From Ahaetulla prasina (taxonomy: Eukaryota; Chordata; Lepidosauria; Squamata; Colubridae), in the NCBI RefSeq assembly GCF_028640845.1, contig NC_080540.1, positions 154,635,920 through 154,699,919 on the forward strand: a stretch of DNA of 64,000 bases, in the 5' to 3' direction. The notes beneath the pieces are model-generated. The model made no database searches. It was given only the letters and a program-made list of their open reading frames with translations, and was not told the origin of the DNA. The translations under genes and the position numbers were made by a program. Each line of letters starts with the position of its first letter. Positions within the stretch are counted from its first letter, which is position 1. Shown here piece after piece: positions 21,245 through 32,156 of this stretch.

Positions 21245-21972
21245 CAGAGGTGGAATTCAGCCGGTTTGGACAGGTTTGAGCGAACCGGTAGCAGAAATCA
21301 CGGGTTGGCCCGCCCAGCTGCCCAGGCTCTATGCCAGTGGTAGTCAATCTGGTCCCTACCACCCACTAGTGGACATTCCAGCTTTCATGGTGGGCAGTAG
21401 GGGTTTTGTCCGATACTGAAGCACTTTTCTTTTTTTAAATTTAATTGACTTTTTTTTAAATTTTCATAGCATTATTTAAAAACATTTTCATTAGGTTTTC
21501 ATAAAATTCCCCGTGACAATTCAAATTTCTGAAAATATACTATTTGTATCGCCCGCACGTAAGTTTAGTTCACATTACGTAACTGAAACTAAATGGCGCT
21601 ATAGTGCGACCGCAAACAAAAGAGCCTCGTCCCAGAATAGTTCGTGCATCTCCTCCCAAACCACCCAGCTGTAACAGACAAGCAGAGCTGGTAGCCGGTG
21701 CCCCCCCAAACCCAATCCATGATGCGCGAGAGGAATGCGAAGATGACGATACATGGCGCATTACTGTGGATCCGGTGGGTGCTTAGAAAATTTTACTACT
21801 AATAGAGATACAAAAGTGGGCAGTAGGTATAAAAAGGTTGACTACCCCTGCTCTATGCTGTCCTATTTAGGCACGTTTTTGAGGCCGGGTGCATGTGCGG
21901 GAGGTGCGCTCGCGAAGGAAGCGTGCATGCGGGGGGCGAACCGGTGGTAACAAAATATGAAACCCTCCGCTG
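21245..21972. mobile_element. hAT MITE (CAGAGGTGGAATTC) hosting a second hAT
   Basis: Perfect 8-bp duplication cattggct at 21237-21244 and 21973-21980. The outer element (about 204 bp when the insert and one duplicated copy are subtracted) begins cagaggtggaattcagccgg and ends gaaaccctccgctg. Confidence 0.88.
21335..21850. mobile_element. Nested hAT MITE (CAGTGGTAGTCAA family), 516 bp
   Basis: Terminal repeats cagtggtagtcaatctgg and aaggttgactacccctg. Perfect 8-bp duplication ctctatgc at 21327-21334 and 21851-21858. The AT-rich body has no transposase. Confidence 0.92.
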
Positions 21973-22269
21973 CATTGGCTTAGTAACAAGAAGAAATGGT
22001 TCAATGCCATATCAAAAACTTGAGTTCAGCTAATCAAAGAGGCTAAAAACCCAGATGACTCGCCCTGCTCTGGGTTTTGTAGTAATAATTTGATCTGTGG
22101 AAATCAGCAAGAGAAGCTTTTCATGACAGAGCGATAAGCATGAAAGTGGATTAATGCCTGCTGTTCAAGGTGCAGCAACAGGGACTTGAGAAAAAGGCGG
22201 CAAACTTTCCCGGCCAGAGTTTGAGGGAGCTGTCCCTAGAATCAAAAGGGCATATTTGGACGAGCTAAA

Positions 22270-22580
22270 TTACTAGGGCAATGCTCAGTAACACTACAAT
22301 ATTGATTGGTTCCTTATTGCTTATTTGTACCCTATGACTATCATTAAGTGTTGTAAGTGTTCTACCTTGACGAAGGTATCTTTTCTTTTATGTACACTGA
22401 GAGCACATGCACCAAGACAAATTCCTTGCGTGTCCAATCACACTTGGCCAATACAAATTCTATTCTATTCTGTTCTGTTCTGTTGTTCTGTTCTGTTCTG
22501 TTCTGTTCTGTTCTGTTCTATTCTATTCTATTCTATTCTATTCTATTCTATTCTATTCTATTCTATTCTATTCTATTCTA
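22270..22580 (+). mobile_element. CR1-L3 (Snake1-type) LINE 3' end with seeded (ATTCT/GTTCT)n
   Basis: 3' UTR landmarks ttgcttatttgtaccctatg, actatcattaagtgttgta, gcaccaagacaaattccttg and cacttggccaata lead directly into a 124-bp tract (22457-22580) of TTCTG units followed by TTCTA units. The same order occurs at 44.2, 49.0, 56.7 and 59.6 kb. Confidence 0.9.
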
Positions 22581-23628
22581 TGCCAAACATTGCTGGTTTC
22601 TTTCTTTCTTTTTTTTTAAGTGTTTAATGTTCAGTGGATCTTTCGGACTGAAAAATGTGGACCATTGGCCAGATGCAATGGAGCCAGTGTAGAATAAGGA
22701 GGAATATTTGAAAATATAGGACCTCCCTTTAAAGAAAGAGTATCTGGGGTGAGGATTCTCACACAGAGAACTGCCGCTGCAGATTTGGGATTTGGGGCAA
22801 TCAGGCAGAACAAAACTATATAGGTAGCAGACGGCCTTGGCTAATGAAGGCGTTCCTCTCCTGCGCTCGCAATTTTCTCTTCCTCTTTTACCTTGTGGTT
22901 TCTTTGCCCTGCGCTCGGGAGACCATTAAGCAGCAGCCGCAGAGTAATTTCATGCCGCTTGATCACTGCTGATCCACCTAAAAGGGGAGATGAGAACATG
23001 CAAGATGGGCAGCTCTTTGGGGCCCCGGAGAGGGAATAGTGGGGAAACGGACTTTCTTTTCCGGCTAGTGCTAGATCAGCATAATCTGAACTCCTGAAGT
23101 GTCTTGGTGACTTAACTCTTGGTGAACTGCCTCCTTGGCCCTTTTGACTGGAGACTCTTGGGTGCCACCTGCTGGTTATAAGGTATAAAATCAAGACACG
23201 CTTGAGTCAAGCTTTACGCTTGGTGATTACATTTCTGCCGTTTTGGTGGCAGTTATAAAGGCAATTTACTTATGGGCTTCTCCTTGAGTTACATTTTATT
23301 TTATTTTTTTACTTTCCAGTCCAATTAACAACTCTGAAATTCCTAAGTGGTTTCCTCTCCTCCCCCACCCTCAATCCAAGTACTAACACAAACTGATCCT
23401 TTGTAGCTTCCCTAATCGGCTAAATTAGTAGGCACAGGAAAAAAGGAATTGGGCTTCTACAAATGATGCTTCCTCGTGCAGCTGGTCAGTGGAGAGTTTT
23501 GACCAAGATGCTTCTCTTTACTTAGAGATGTTAAGGATTATACTAGAGCTTCGGATATGCAAAAATGCTCTGGTACCCGACCTTTGCAAACACATGACTA
23601 TTCTTTTCACATATGGTTCAACTAGGGC
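22581..23628. other. No recognisable feature
   Basis: No assignable repeat or exon found. AT-rich near 23288-23310. Confidence 0.45.
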
Positions 23629-23636
23629 ATATCGGC

Positions 23637-23897
23637 CAGAGGTGGGTTTCAGCAGGTTCTGACTAGTTCTGGAGAACCGGTAGTGGAAATTTTGAGTAGT
23701 TCAGAGAACTGGTAGTAAAAATTCTGACTGGCCTTGACCCCATCTATTCTCTGCTTCCCAAGTCCCAGCTGATCGGGAGGAAATGGGGATTTTGCAGTAT
23801 CCTTCCCTGCCACGCCCAAGCCACGTCCACCAAGCCATGCCATGCCCACCAAACCACACACAGAACCGGTAGTAAAAATTTTTGAAACCCACCACTG
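23637..23897. mobile_element. hAT MITE, CAGAGGTGGGTTTC family
   Basis: Starts cagaggtgggtttcagcagg, ends gaaacccaccactg. I found no clean target duplication (atatcggc on the left, tcctgcgt on the right). Confidence 0.82.
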
Positions 23898-23949
23898 TCC
23901 TGCGTATGTGCGGAGATGGCATTTGTGAACCGATAGCGAAGATAAGTGA

Positions 23950-24290
23950 ATGCCATCCCTGCTTCTGACCTTCCATAAAGGCCTGAAGACCTGGCTCATC
24001 CAGATGGCTTGGTTCCCCAATGGAGGAGCATCACCTTGGAGGTGGCTGATGAATTAAGAGCCAACCTCACCTCCCTCCCCCACACAATGCATCCTGCTCC
24101 CTCCCTCCCTCCCTCCTCATCTTTTAACTCACTATAATTCTGTTTTTCATTGCAGCTTCCATTTTTATTGTTTTAGAAATATTTATCTTTTTATGAGTTT
24201 AACGTTTATGATGCTGTAAGCTGCCCAGATGCTCTTTGAAACGAGTCGGGTGGCAAATAAATTTAATAAATAAAAATAAAAAAACAAATG
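23950..24290 (+). mobile_element. LINE 3' end (CR1/L2 group)
   Basis: Ends ctgtaagctgcccagatgct ... gtcgggtggcaaataaattt with an A-rich (AAAT)n tail. The start reads as a decayed C-terminal frame (cttccataaaggcctgaaga / cctggctcatccagatgg). Exact family uncertain. Confidence 0.55.
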
Positions 24291-25073
24291 CCCTGAGAAG
24301 TTGACAGCTGGTCACAGCAGAAAAGACTTGGGGCTCGGTTGGACCAGTGGTCTCTGACCCAGGAATAAAGCAGCTACAAATATTTCCCACAAAGTGCTTG
24401 GCTCAGCAGAGCAGAGATTAAGGAGGATGGCTTAATGGGGTGAGCTTAGGCTCTGCAAACACAGCACTGCTCACATCTTCAGGAACGCCAGTGAAAGATT
24501 CATAGCTGGATAGAGTTAGCGATGCAGTTGGGGGCTGGGGGGAGACTCTCATTGAAGAGGTGGGCTGAAAACATTTTTATTGAACTCGGTATTTGATATT
24601 TCTTGATGATCCAGAACCGCTACATGTATTTATAGCTCCTGGGCTTATTTATGATTTAATGTAATTTAAACTTCGCGGTGCATTTTTTCCCTGATGTATG
24701 TGATTTTAAATACACCTTTTTTTTTTTCCTTTTTAAAAAGGCCTTACTGGTTCCCTAGCGATCTGAAATGCATTCAAAGGAAACTTCAATGTTTTTTTCT
24801 ATATCTCCATGTTAGAGATACGGAGCTCTTGTATGTTGGATGAAGGAAGGTACCTACGGATTTGTTGGTATGGCTCTGGAAGGTCATGAAAGCTCTGGGA
24901 ATAGAGGAGAGGAGGAGCTGAAGAATAAGCAGAAGGATGTCTGCTGGTGGTCAGCACTAATCAGAGGGGCCAGTTGAGCAGAGAAATGAAGAACCCGGCC
25001 TGTTCTCCCATCTTTAACTGCAGATCTAGCTGTGCACAAATCAGTCAATCGTGCTTTCACAGTGAGCCTGGGT
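24291..25073. other. No recognisable feature
   Basis: No repeat termini or coding homology recognised. Confidence 0.45.
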
Positions 25074-25205
25074 AGCACAGTGGTTAGAATGCAGTATTGC
25101 AGGCTAACTCTGTCGACTGCCAGCAGTTCGACTCTCACCGGCTGAAGGTTGACTCAGTCTTCCATCCTTCTGAGGTGGAAGGTGGAAAATGAGGACCCAG
25201 ATCAA
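25074..25205 (+). mobile_element. Sauria-SINE-like, 5' half
   Basis: tRNA-like head (gcacagtggttagaatgcag, B box agttcgactct) and body tgactcagtcttccatcctt to gaggacccaga. The 3' half is missing. Confidence 0.82.
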
Positions 25206-25548
25206 GAGATGGCAGCCAACAGGTGGAAACATCTTTAATTCTTTGCTGCCATCTAGTGGTCAAACAGTCAATTACTTGATTCATAGTTTAGAGCAGGGGT
25301 CACCAGCGTTTCGGATCTCAGGGACCATTAAATTCATAATTTTAAATCCCGCAGACCACTAATAGGATCTGCCTAATGACCGGCTGGGTGGATGTGGCTA
25401 GATGGTCATGTGACTGGGTGGGTGTGGCCAACTTGATGTCACTCACATCGAGGGGTGCCTCACTGGCCTCTACTGAAACCTCCCCTCCCAGCCACTCCTC
25501 GCCTCCCTGCCCGGAATCCTTAGGACCCCAACAGAAAGTAGTTGTTGG

Positions 25549-25930
25549 AACTATGCAGCCACCACGAGAAAGAGTTGGCAAAACAGCTGGCTCAGTTCAA
25601 ATTGGATCTGACCGAGGAGGCGGCTCAGCAGAAGCACCTCACTGAGAACTAGGAGCATAGGCTTTCCAAGCAGAGGGAAGACCTGCAGGAGTGCAAGGCC
25701 AGGTGCTGGCACCTGGAGGCTCAGCAGGCTGAGTTGGTCAGCCAGTTCCAGGCCATGATGCTGTCCCACTGGAACAAGGCCCTCTGGCTCTTCGCCACCA
25801 GCGCCACTTCCCTCCAGCCTTTGCCTAAAGCCCCACACCAGGAGGCTGAAGCAGACCCCAAGTCAGAATTTCTGCCCCCCTCTGACCCACACAAAAAGAC
25901 CCCGAAGGGGGAGACTCTCTGCAGCAGCAC
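25549..25930 (+). pseudogene. Captured host-like coiled-coil fragment (possibly centrobin)
   Basis: One reading frame gives about 125 residues with a single stop (TAG after LTEN). Readable pieces are KELAKQLAQFKLDLTEEAAQ, EHRLSKQREDLQECKARC and LEAQQAELVSQFQAMMLSHW, then a proline-rich tail. Glu/Gln/Leu heptads indicate coiled coil. From memory the QARC..LEAQ.AEL...LQ.M...HW sequence resembles the C-terminal coiled coil of the centrosomal protein centrobin; I cannot confirm this. It lacks a start, is GC-rich unlike its surroundings, and lies fully inside hAT termini, so it looks like gene-fragment capture, not a host exon. Confidence 0.55.
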
Positions 25931-25937
25931 AAACATT

Positions 25938-26208
25938 CATTGTATGTATTTTTTTTTAATTTGCATTTATATCCCGCCTCAGGGCGGCTTACACTATGTC
26001 AAGCAATAGTCTTCATCCATTTGTATATTATATACAAAGTCAACTTATTGCCCCCAACAATCTGGGTCCTCATTTTACCTACCTTATAAAGGAGAGAAGG
26101 CTGAGTCAACCTTGGGCCTGGTGGGATTTGAACCTGCAGTAATTGCAAGCAGCTGCTGTTAATAACAGACTGTCTTACCAGTCTGAGCCACAGAGGCCCT
26201 GTATGTAT
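25938..26208 (-). mobile_element. tRNA-SINE with L2-type tail inside the hAT
   Basis: Plus-strand order: poly-T, tatatcccgcctcagggcgg, ctgggtcctcattttaccta, gatttgaacctgcagtaatt, tRNA-head complement. Flanked by tgtatgtat on both sides (about 25939-25947 and 26199-26207). Confidence 0.82.
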
Positions 26209-26526
26209 CTGTCCCAGGGGCCGTTGTTTGAGGACCCCTGATTTAGTGCAATATAAAAAATGCAAATAATTTTTCTATGGACCACCACAATTTTCTCACA
26301 GACCACCAGTGGTCCATGGATCACCAGTTGATGATCGCTGGTTTAGAGGAGCAAAAACAGTTTTAGGAAAGGGGTCAGAAAAAAAATGCAGGTCATTCAG
26401 TTCTTGTGCCTGCTATTTGGAAGAGGTTTTTCACATGGTGGATGATGTTGAGTGGGGCTGGAATTCTAGCCAAGGGAATGTAAGTTAAGGCTGTCTGGAG
26501 TGCAGGGCAGCACAATCACCATGACA

Positions 26527-27242
26527 GTACAGATAGTCCTTGATTTACAACTGGTTGCTTAACAATTGGTTGAAGTTAGGATAGATCCCCTCCCCCACAA
26601 AAGGTATTTAAGTTATGACCCAGTTCTGAAGTTCTGACAGCCGCTACCATCACAGTCACATGACCGCATTTTTTTTTTTAAATTTACATTTATATCCCGC
26701 CCTTCTCCGAAGACTCAGGGCGGCTTACAGTGTATAAGGCAATAGTCTCATTCTATTTGTATATTTTTACAAAGTCAACTTATTGCCCCCCCAACAATCT
26801 GGGTCCTCATTTTACCTACCTTATAAAGGATGGAAGGCTGAGTCAACCTCGGGCCGGGCTTGAACCTGCAGTAATTGCAGGCTGCTGTGTTTTAATAACA
26901 GGCTTCTACAGCCTGAGCTACCACGGCCCCATTTTGAGATCTCAACCACTGGCCCACATTTATAGCCATTTGCAGAATCCCACTTGTCATTTTATCCAAT
27001 TTACAGAGGTGGGTTTTTTTTTTCCCTTTGAAACTGCCGTTTATTTCTGGTTTCCAGAAAAAACACACAGAGTGAACAATGGGTTCCCTTAACAACTGCT
27101 GCATTTGCTTAACAGCCATTGCAAAAAAATAAAAAGTCATAAAATTGGGCCCAGTCATGTGATGACCCACTTTACAATTGTCATGACTTACAGTCATAAT
27201 TGCCAGGCTCAGTTATAGTTCTAAGTTGAGGATTAGCTGTAT
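26527..27242. mobile_element. Tigger-like MITE (second subfamily), interrupted by a SINE
   Basis: Left cagatagtccttgatttaca, right gttctaagttgaggattagc; internal hairpin near 27045-27060. The SINE at 26665-26932 splits it near the left third. Confidence 0.75.
26665..26932 (-). mobile_element. tRNA-SINE with L2-type tail
   Basis: The cleanest copy of this family here. In reverse complement it has head ggccgtggtagctcaggctg (A box), B box ggttcaagcccg, body to ctgggtcctcattttacc (complement), then a ctgagtcttcggagaagggc-type L2-like tail. Confidence 0.85.
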
Positions 27243-27737
27243 GCGTGTTTGCTACCGGAGCAAAAAGATTTAGGGCAGCATGATTTCCTGTTGGCTCCAG
27301 GATGGGAACATAACAGTGCAACTGCGTGGATGAATCTTCAGTCCCATATGCTAACAGGCAACATATATATACATTTCAGGGTGTATACTCTCCAACTTCT
27401 GATTTTATATTAGACCACATTTTGCCCTCTATACTTCATTATCTCCATTGTTTTTCCTGAAAGAGCTGTACAGGATGACATTTTGTCCTGAATTTATTGA
27501 TTCTTTGAATTCAGATAAAGTCCTTGGTGCTCTTTTATAACTTCATAGCCAAAGAACCTACAAAAATCTTGGACATCTTACAGAGGGAGCAAATGTTTTA
27601 TCAACTCCCCACTACTGGGCCTCCATAAAATCAAAGACCTAAAAATTGAAGAAGATAAAATTATTGTTTCATTCAATGTCACAGCACTCTTTATAGCCAT
27701 AGACCTAGAACAAGGGAAAGAAATTATGGCAACAATA

Positions 27738-28047
27738 ACAGAGGTGGTATTCAGCAGGTTCTGACCAGTTCTGGAGAACCGGTAGCGGAAATTTTGAGTG
27801 GTTTGGAGAACCAGTAAATACCATCTCTGACTGGTCCCACCCCCATCTATTCTCTGCCTCCCAAGTCCCAGCTGATCGGGAGGAAATGGGGATTTTACAG
27901 TAACCTTCCTCTGGAGTGGGGAGGGAATGGAGTTTTTACAGTATCCTTCCCCTGCCATGCCCACCAAGCCACACCCACCAAGCCATGTCACGCCCATCAA
28001 GCTATGCCCACAGGACCGATAGTAAAATTTTTTGAAACTCACCACTG
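27738..28047. mobile_element. hAT MITE inside the Penelope element (first)
   Basis: Starts (a)cagaggtggtattcagcag, ends aaactcaccactg. Duplication caacaata (27730-27737) / caacagta (28048-28055), one mismatch. Confidence 0.85.
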
Positions 28048-28755
28048 CAACAGTACTATACACCATCTAAGCAAATGCACTAAGATTGAAATCCCCAGAA
28101 TCATAGATCTCATCAATCCCTGCTTCACTACCTTCTTTTTAGTTTGATGGACCAACAAATCACAGGAACACCAAGGAGATCACTATTCTCAGGATGCATA
28201 GCAGAGATCGCAATGCAGCATCTAAGAACCATACGGGTATCCTGTGCATATAACCAAAAGAATGGATCTGGTATGTAGATGGCACTTTTCTCATAATAAA
28301 AAAAGGAACAACTAAAAGAGACATATGAAACAACCAACAACATTTTTCAAAGGTATAACATTCATAAGGGAAAAAGAAAACAACAAATTACCCTTCCTGG
28401 ATAGCCTCATAAGCAGAGGAAATGACAGCAAATTAGAAACACGAGTCTATCGGAAAAAAAACAACCCACACTAATCAAGTGCTCTATTACCAAAATAACA
28501 ACTCAACCTCCCACAAGAGAAGCTGTGTAAAAACATTATTCAGATGAGCACAAATGCACGACTTAGAACCCTAGAAAAGGGAATCAGACTGCCTATACGT
28601 AACAAAATGGATACCCATGCAAATTTATCAAAAAGTACCTAACGCTCAACTCACTACAGCGCAGCCAATACAAGCTATGGAAAGGATAGCACTGCTATAC
28701 ATCAAAAACACCTCAGAACAACATCTCAGAAACAACAAACAGACTATGAACGACC

Positions 28756-29063
28756 CAGTGGTGGGCTTCAATTTTTTTTACTACTGGTTCTGTGGGTGTG
28801 GCTTGGTGGGCATGGCATGGCTTGGTGGGCGTGGCTTGGTGGGCATGGCAGGGGAAGGATACTGTAAAATCTCCATTCCAACCCCACTCCAGGGGAAGGA
28901 TACTGCAAAATCCCCATTTCCTCCCGATCAGCTGGGACTTGGGAGGCAGAGAATAGATGGGGGTGGGGCCAGTCAGAATTTTTACTACCAGTTCTCTGAA
29001 CTACTCAAAATTTCCGCTACTGGTTCTCCAGAACTGGTCAGAACCTGCTGAAACCCACCTCTG
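28756..29063. mobile_element. hAT MITE inside the Penelope element (second, inverted)
   Basis: Starts cagtggtgggcttcaatttt, ends gaaacccacctctg. Duplication gaacgacc (28748-28755) / gaacaacc (29064-29071), one mismatch. Reverse orientation relative to the copy at 27.7 kb. Confidence 0.9.
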
Positions 29064-29889
29064 GAACAACCACGTGGCATCATCGTAGCACACAAACCAA
29101 TTAAAGCCCTCCAAAACATCTTAAGTAAACGAAAGGACCCAGTGGCCCAAGAAGAAAAAAAAGAGGCCTCATTTACAATATATAGTATAAAGAATGTAAC
29201 AACCACTATGTAGGGCAGACAGGCAGAAGTCCAGCAGAAAGCATCTATAAATATGAACTAACATTCAGAAGATGTGATGAAAGTTTCTTAATTTTGCAGT
29301 GCACAGGCAGACTCAACCATAGTTTCAACTGGGAAACTGGGACCATTCTAGACCACACTAAATCCAAAAACATTAGAGAATTCCTGGAAGCTTGGCACTC
29401 AGGCAAATCAGCCACCAATAGACACATAGAGATAAATTACATTTATGCACCATTCTAAAGAGACAATAACAAAGCTAAGAAAGAAACAAAAAGACAGAAC
29501 ATATTCTTTTCATCAGTCAACACCCAGATAAGCAGGGATTAACACCAAACAAACAATCAAGCAGAAAACAATATCCTAATCAAGGAATTACCAAGGAGAA
29601 AATCACAACAGTCTCTTCTATTGGTATTCTATTCAAATCAATTCAAATGAATTTTATTCATGGGCTAGAAGATACAGAACTGTCTTTTTCAATCTACCAT
29701 TCTTGCAATGCCCAACCATCTTAAAGCAGTTTTCTAGAAGTGCCAAAATGAAAGGCAGAGAAGTGGAATCTGATTCTCCAAATGTTACTGAACCACAGCT
29801 CCAGGACATCTGGGAATATATATAGGAGATGACGAGGCTGAAACAGAGGGAGGGGTCAAATGTGTCATTAGCCTTGAATCCCTTTGTGC

Positions 29890-30123
29890 CAGTGGTGAAA
29901 TCCAATTTTTTTTTACTACTGGTTCTGTGGGTGTGGCTTGGTGGGCGTGGCAGGGGAAGTATACTGCAAAATCTCCATTCCCACCCCACTCTGGGGCCAG
30001 CCAGAAGTGGTATTTGCCAGTTCTCCAAACTACTCAAAATTTCCGCTACTGGTTCTCCAAAATGCTCAAAATTTCTGCTACGGGTTCTCAGAACCTGTCA
30101 AAACCTGCTGGATTTCACCCCTG
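29890..30123. mobile_element. hAT MITE, CAGTGGTGAAATCC family
   Basis: Ends cagtggtgaaatcc and ggatttcacccctg. Duplication ctttgtgc (29882-29889) / cttcgtgc (30124-30131), one mismatch. Confidence 0.9.
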
Positions 30124-30131
30124 CTTCGTGC

Positions 30132-31380
30132 CCACAATAGAGCTAGGTGTAGCCCACCTTGAATTCTGTTGATTCTTATCTCCTGCCAATTTGCTTTGAC
30201 TGTCAGATTATTGTAGACTGCTTAAGCTTGCCATAAATCTGTATATTCAATTGAACGGCCTGGATTCCTGATTTCCGGCACTTGAGAATATAGTCTAGCA
30301 ACATGTAGAGGGCCACAGGTTTCCCATTTCTTGGGAATCCTCCTTCTGACCTTAATATCGGAGTATCTGTCATTATATGCACCATGTAGCATCAGGTGTG
30401 CTTGTACCATCTGCTTCCTCTCTTCTTCCTACCCCCCTCCGATGGTGAGTAAGTGCTAATGGGTAAGCTCCCTATCTTCTTCTCCAGGAGAAAAGACTCC
30501 ACCCCCTTTTTGGCTCTCCTAGGGACCCTGCTAGCCTTAGAAGCATGAAGCAGCCTGCCTGCAGCTCGCCTTCTTCCTCCTTTGCCTTTGTTCTGATCTC
30601 CATTGCCACTACCTGCAGCAGCCCTTGGGCCCTGCTGAAGCGTTAAGGGGAACACCTCCAGGGTACCTTAATGGTGCTTCTCGTAGCAAGACAAATGCGC
30701 TTCAGGAGGCGGAGGAAGCACTGTCTGGAACCTTTAAGTAATTGAAGTTGGGGAAAGACTTCAGAGGCTAGGGAGGGCACCGCTATAATGAGAACACTCC
30801 ATCATAGGCAGGCCAGCAGCCTGACACAGAGTTCGTCTCCTGGCTGCCAGAGAGAATTACTGCTTCTGCTTGTTTCCAGCAGCTGGGTGAGGAGGCAGGC
30901 TTAGGAGAGAAGCTGAGGAATACCGCACTGAGAGAGATTCAGCACCCTTCTCCCCTGCCTAACCACTGCTCCGAGATTACTCTTCCAGTTAATATCTGTG
31001 TGTATGTCCGTGTGCGCACCCTCTTGAGGATTCAAGTTAAGCCTGTTATTGAGCGTTATTGAGCCTGTCAATCCTTAGCTCATCCTTTTCGGGGCTTAAG
31101 AAGAACTATTCAAAAAGAAACAGTTGAAATGAAATTCAATGAAATTCCGGAAGGCTGCATTTTGATACAGAGCTCCGTGGGACTGTGGGCTGCAGCCTGC
31201 TAGGATTTAGTGGCTGGAGAGTGAACCCTGAATCTGGAAATAAAACACTTGGGTTTTAGCTTTGCTATGCACCAACTTCATTTCCCTGCAGGTCTCTCAA
31301 CATCAAATCAACCCATCACCCATGATGTGCCCTATACTCTGCCCTGAACCATTCTCGTATCTAGTTCTAACCTATACAGA
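30132..31380. other. No recognisable feature
   Basis: No repeat ends, exon signatures or RNA genes seen on either strand. Confidence 0.45.
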
Positions 31381-31385
31381 ACAAG

Positions 31386-31963
31386 TGTTGTGGTCCGCCA
31401 ACAGCCTGCAGACCTAGCAGTGGAGTCAGACAATGAGGAGGCTGGAGAGGACAATGGGCCAGTCCTGGAGTCAGGGGAAGGCCCAGGTGATGGGTCTGCG
31501 TCGGAGGCAGAGATGGGGCCAGGGCCATCTGGGAGCGATGCACGGACTAAGGAGCCTCTAGAAGTGGACAGCAGAGAGGCAGAGGAACAGGAGAAGTCTG
31601 TTCCTAGTGCATGCATGCGAAGAGCTGCCAGAAGGCAAGAGCAGCTGAAGAAAAAAGGATGACTCAGGAGTACGGCCAGAAGATGATTGGCCCCTCCCAT
31701 AAGGCTTAAAAGAGCAGCGGTGAGCTGTTGGGTTCTTTGTGAAAAAGCAACATTGATTCCAGTGCTTCTTGTCAGTGTCTCTTGAACTTGTGGGGTTTTT
31801 GCACAACTTTGTGCAGGTTGCCAAAGGCAACAAAGGTGATAAGGCCGAAAAATTTGTTTTGGACTAAGCTGAGAATGAATTAATTATCAGCTGTTTTAAT
31901 AAAATAAGTTTGTTCAGGATTGAATTGTGTTTGGTAATCACTACTTGGGCCTCGGTCACAACA
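31386..31963 (+). repeat. Solo LTR of an LTR retrotransposon
   Basis: 578 bp, begins TGTTGTGGTCCG and ends GGTCACAACA, so TGTTGTG/CACAACA are perfect 7-bp inverted ends. The 5-bp duplication acaag is at 31381-31385 and 31964-31968. A TTAAAAG TATA-like site at about 31706 and AATAAAATAAG at about 31901 fit promoter and polyadenylation signals. An open U3 segment (31390-31662) encodes an acidic stretch ending in an Arg/Lys-rich tail. There is no internal gag/pol, hence solo. Superfamily (Ty3/gypsy or endogenous retrovirus) not determined. Confidence 0.88.
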
Positions 31964-32156
31964 ACAAGGATCCTTTCTTGATACTTCTAGTTCCACCTAT
32001 CAGAATCTTTGGTAGGATCACTCTATCCTAAAATCTTTATGATGTTCTCTTGGTGTAAATAGCTGATCCAAAACCCCTCTGTATACCTTCATTGCCTGGG
32101 TTTCTATTTCTTGGTTCTTCCCACTCCTGGTCTTCATTGTCTTTTTTTTTTTTTTT

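Larger units (their letters stand above)
25294..26340. mobile_element. hAT element carrying a captured coiled-coil coding fragment and a SINE
   Basis: Ends caggggtcaccagcgtttcg and gatcaccagttgatgatcgctg-type. Perfect 8-bp duplication gtttagag at 25286-25293 and 26341-26348. Instead of transposase, the interior has a GC-rich protein-like segment at 25549-25930 and a later SINE insertion at about 25938-26208. Without the SINE it would be about 780 bp. Confidence 0.88.
27540..29640 (+). mobile_element. Penelope-like retroelement, decayed, interrupted by two hAT MITEs
   Basis: Conceptual translation on plus gives broken but readable Penelope reverse-transcriptase pieces: an ALFTAIDLEQGKE-like block near 27690, the region before the catalytic motif near 28140-28300, and FLDSLISRGNDSKLETRVYRK near 28400-28460. 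Near 29150-29240 is a GIY-YIG endonuclease signature (YNIQCKECNNHYVGQTGR-like). Many stops and frameshifts; inactive. The hATs at 27738-28047 and 28756-29063 are in opposite orientations. Confidence 0.8.

Noticed and set aside
22325..22627. Open frames rich in FYSIL repeats (also at 44.1, 48.9, 56.6, 59.5 kb)
   Set aside because: Translations of (ATTCT)n; a 5-bp period without stops is open in several frames. No start context or conserved domain.
25074..25205. tRNA gene (A/B-box-like head in several SINEs)
   Set aside because: No cloverleaf acceptor pairing; the sequence continues into the SINE body.
25549..25930. Host coding exon for a coiled-coil protein
   Set aside because: Fully enclosed by hAT termini with a perfect target duplication, in-frame stop, no splice signals.
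30392..30655. Lys/Arg-rich minus-strand open frame as a possible exon
   Set aside because: No splice sites in phase, no conserved domain, weak codon structure.
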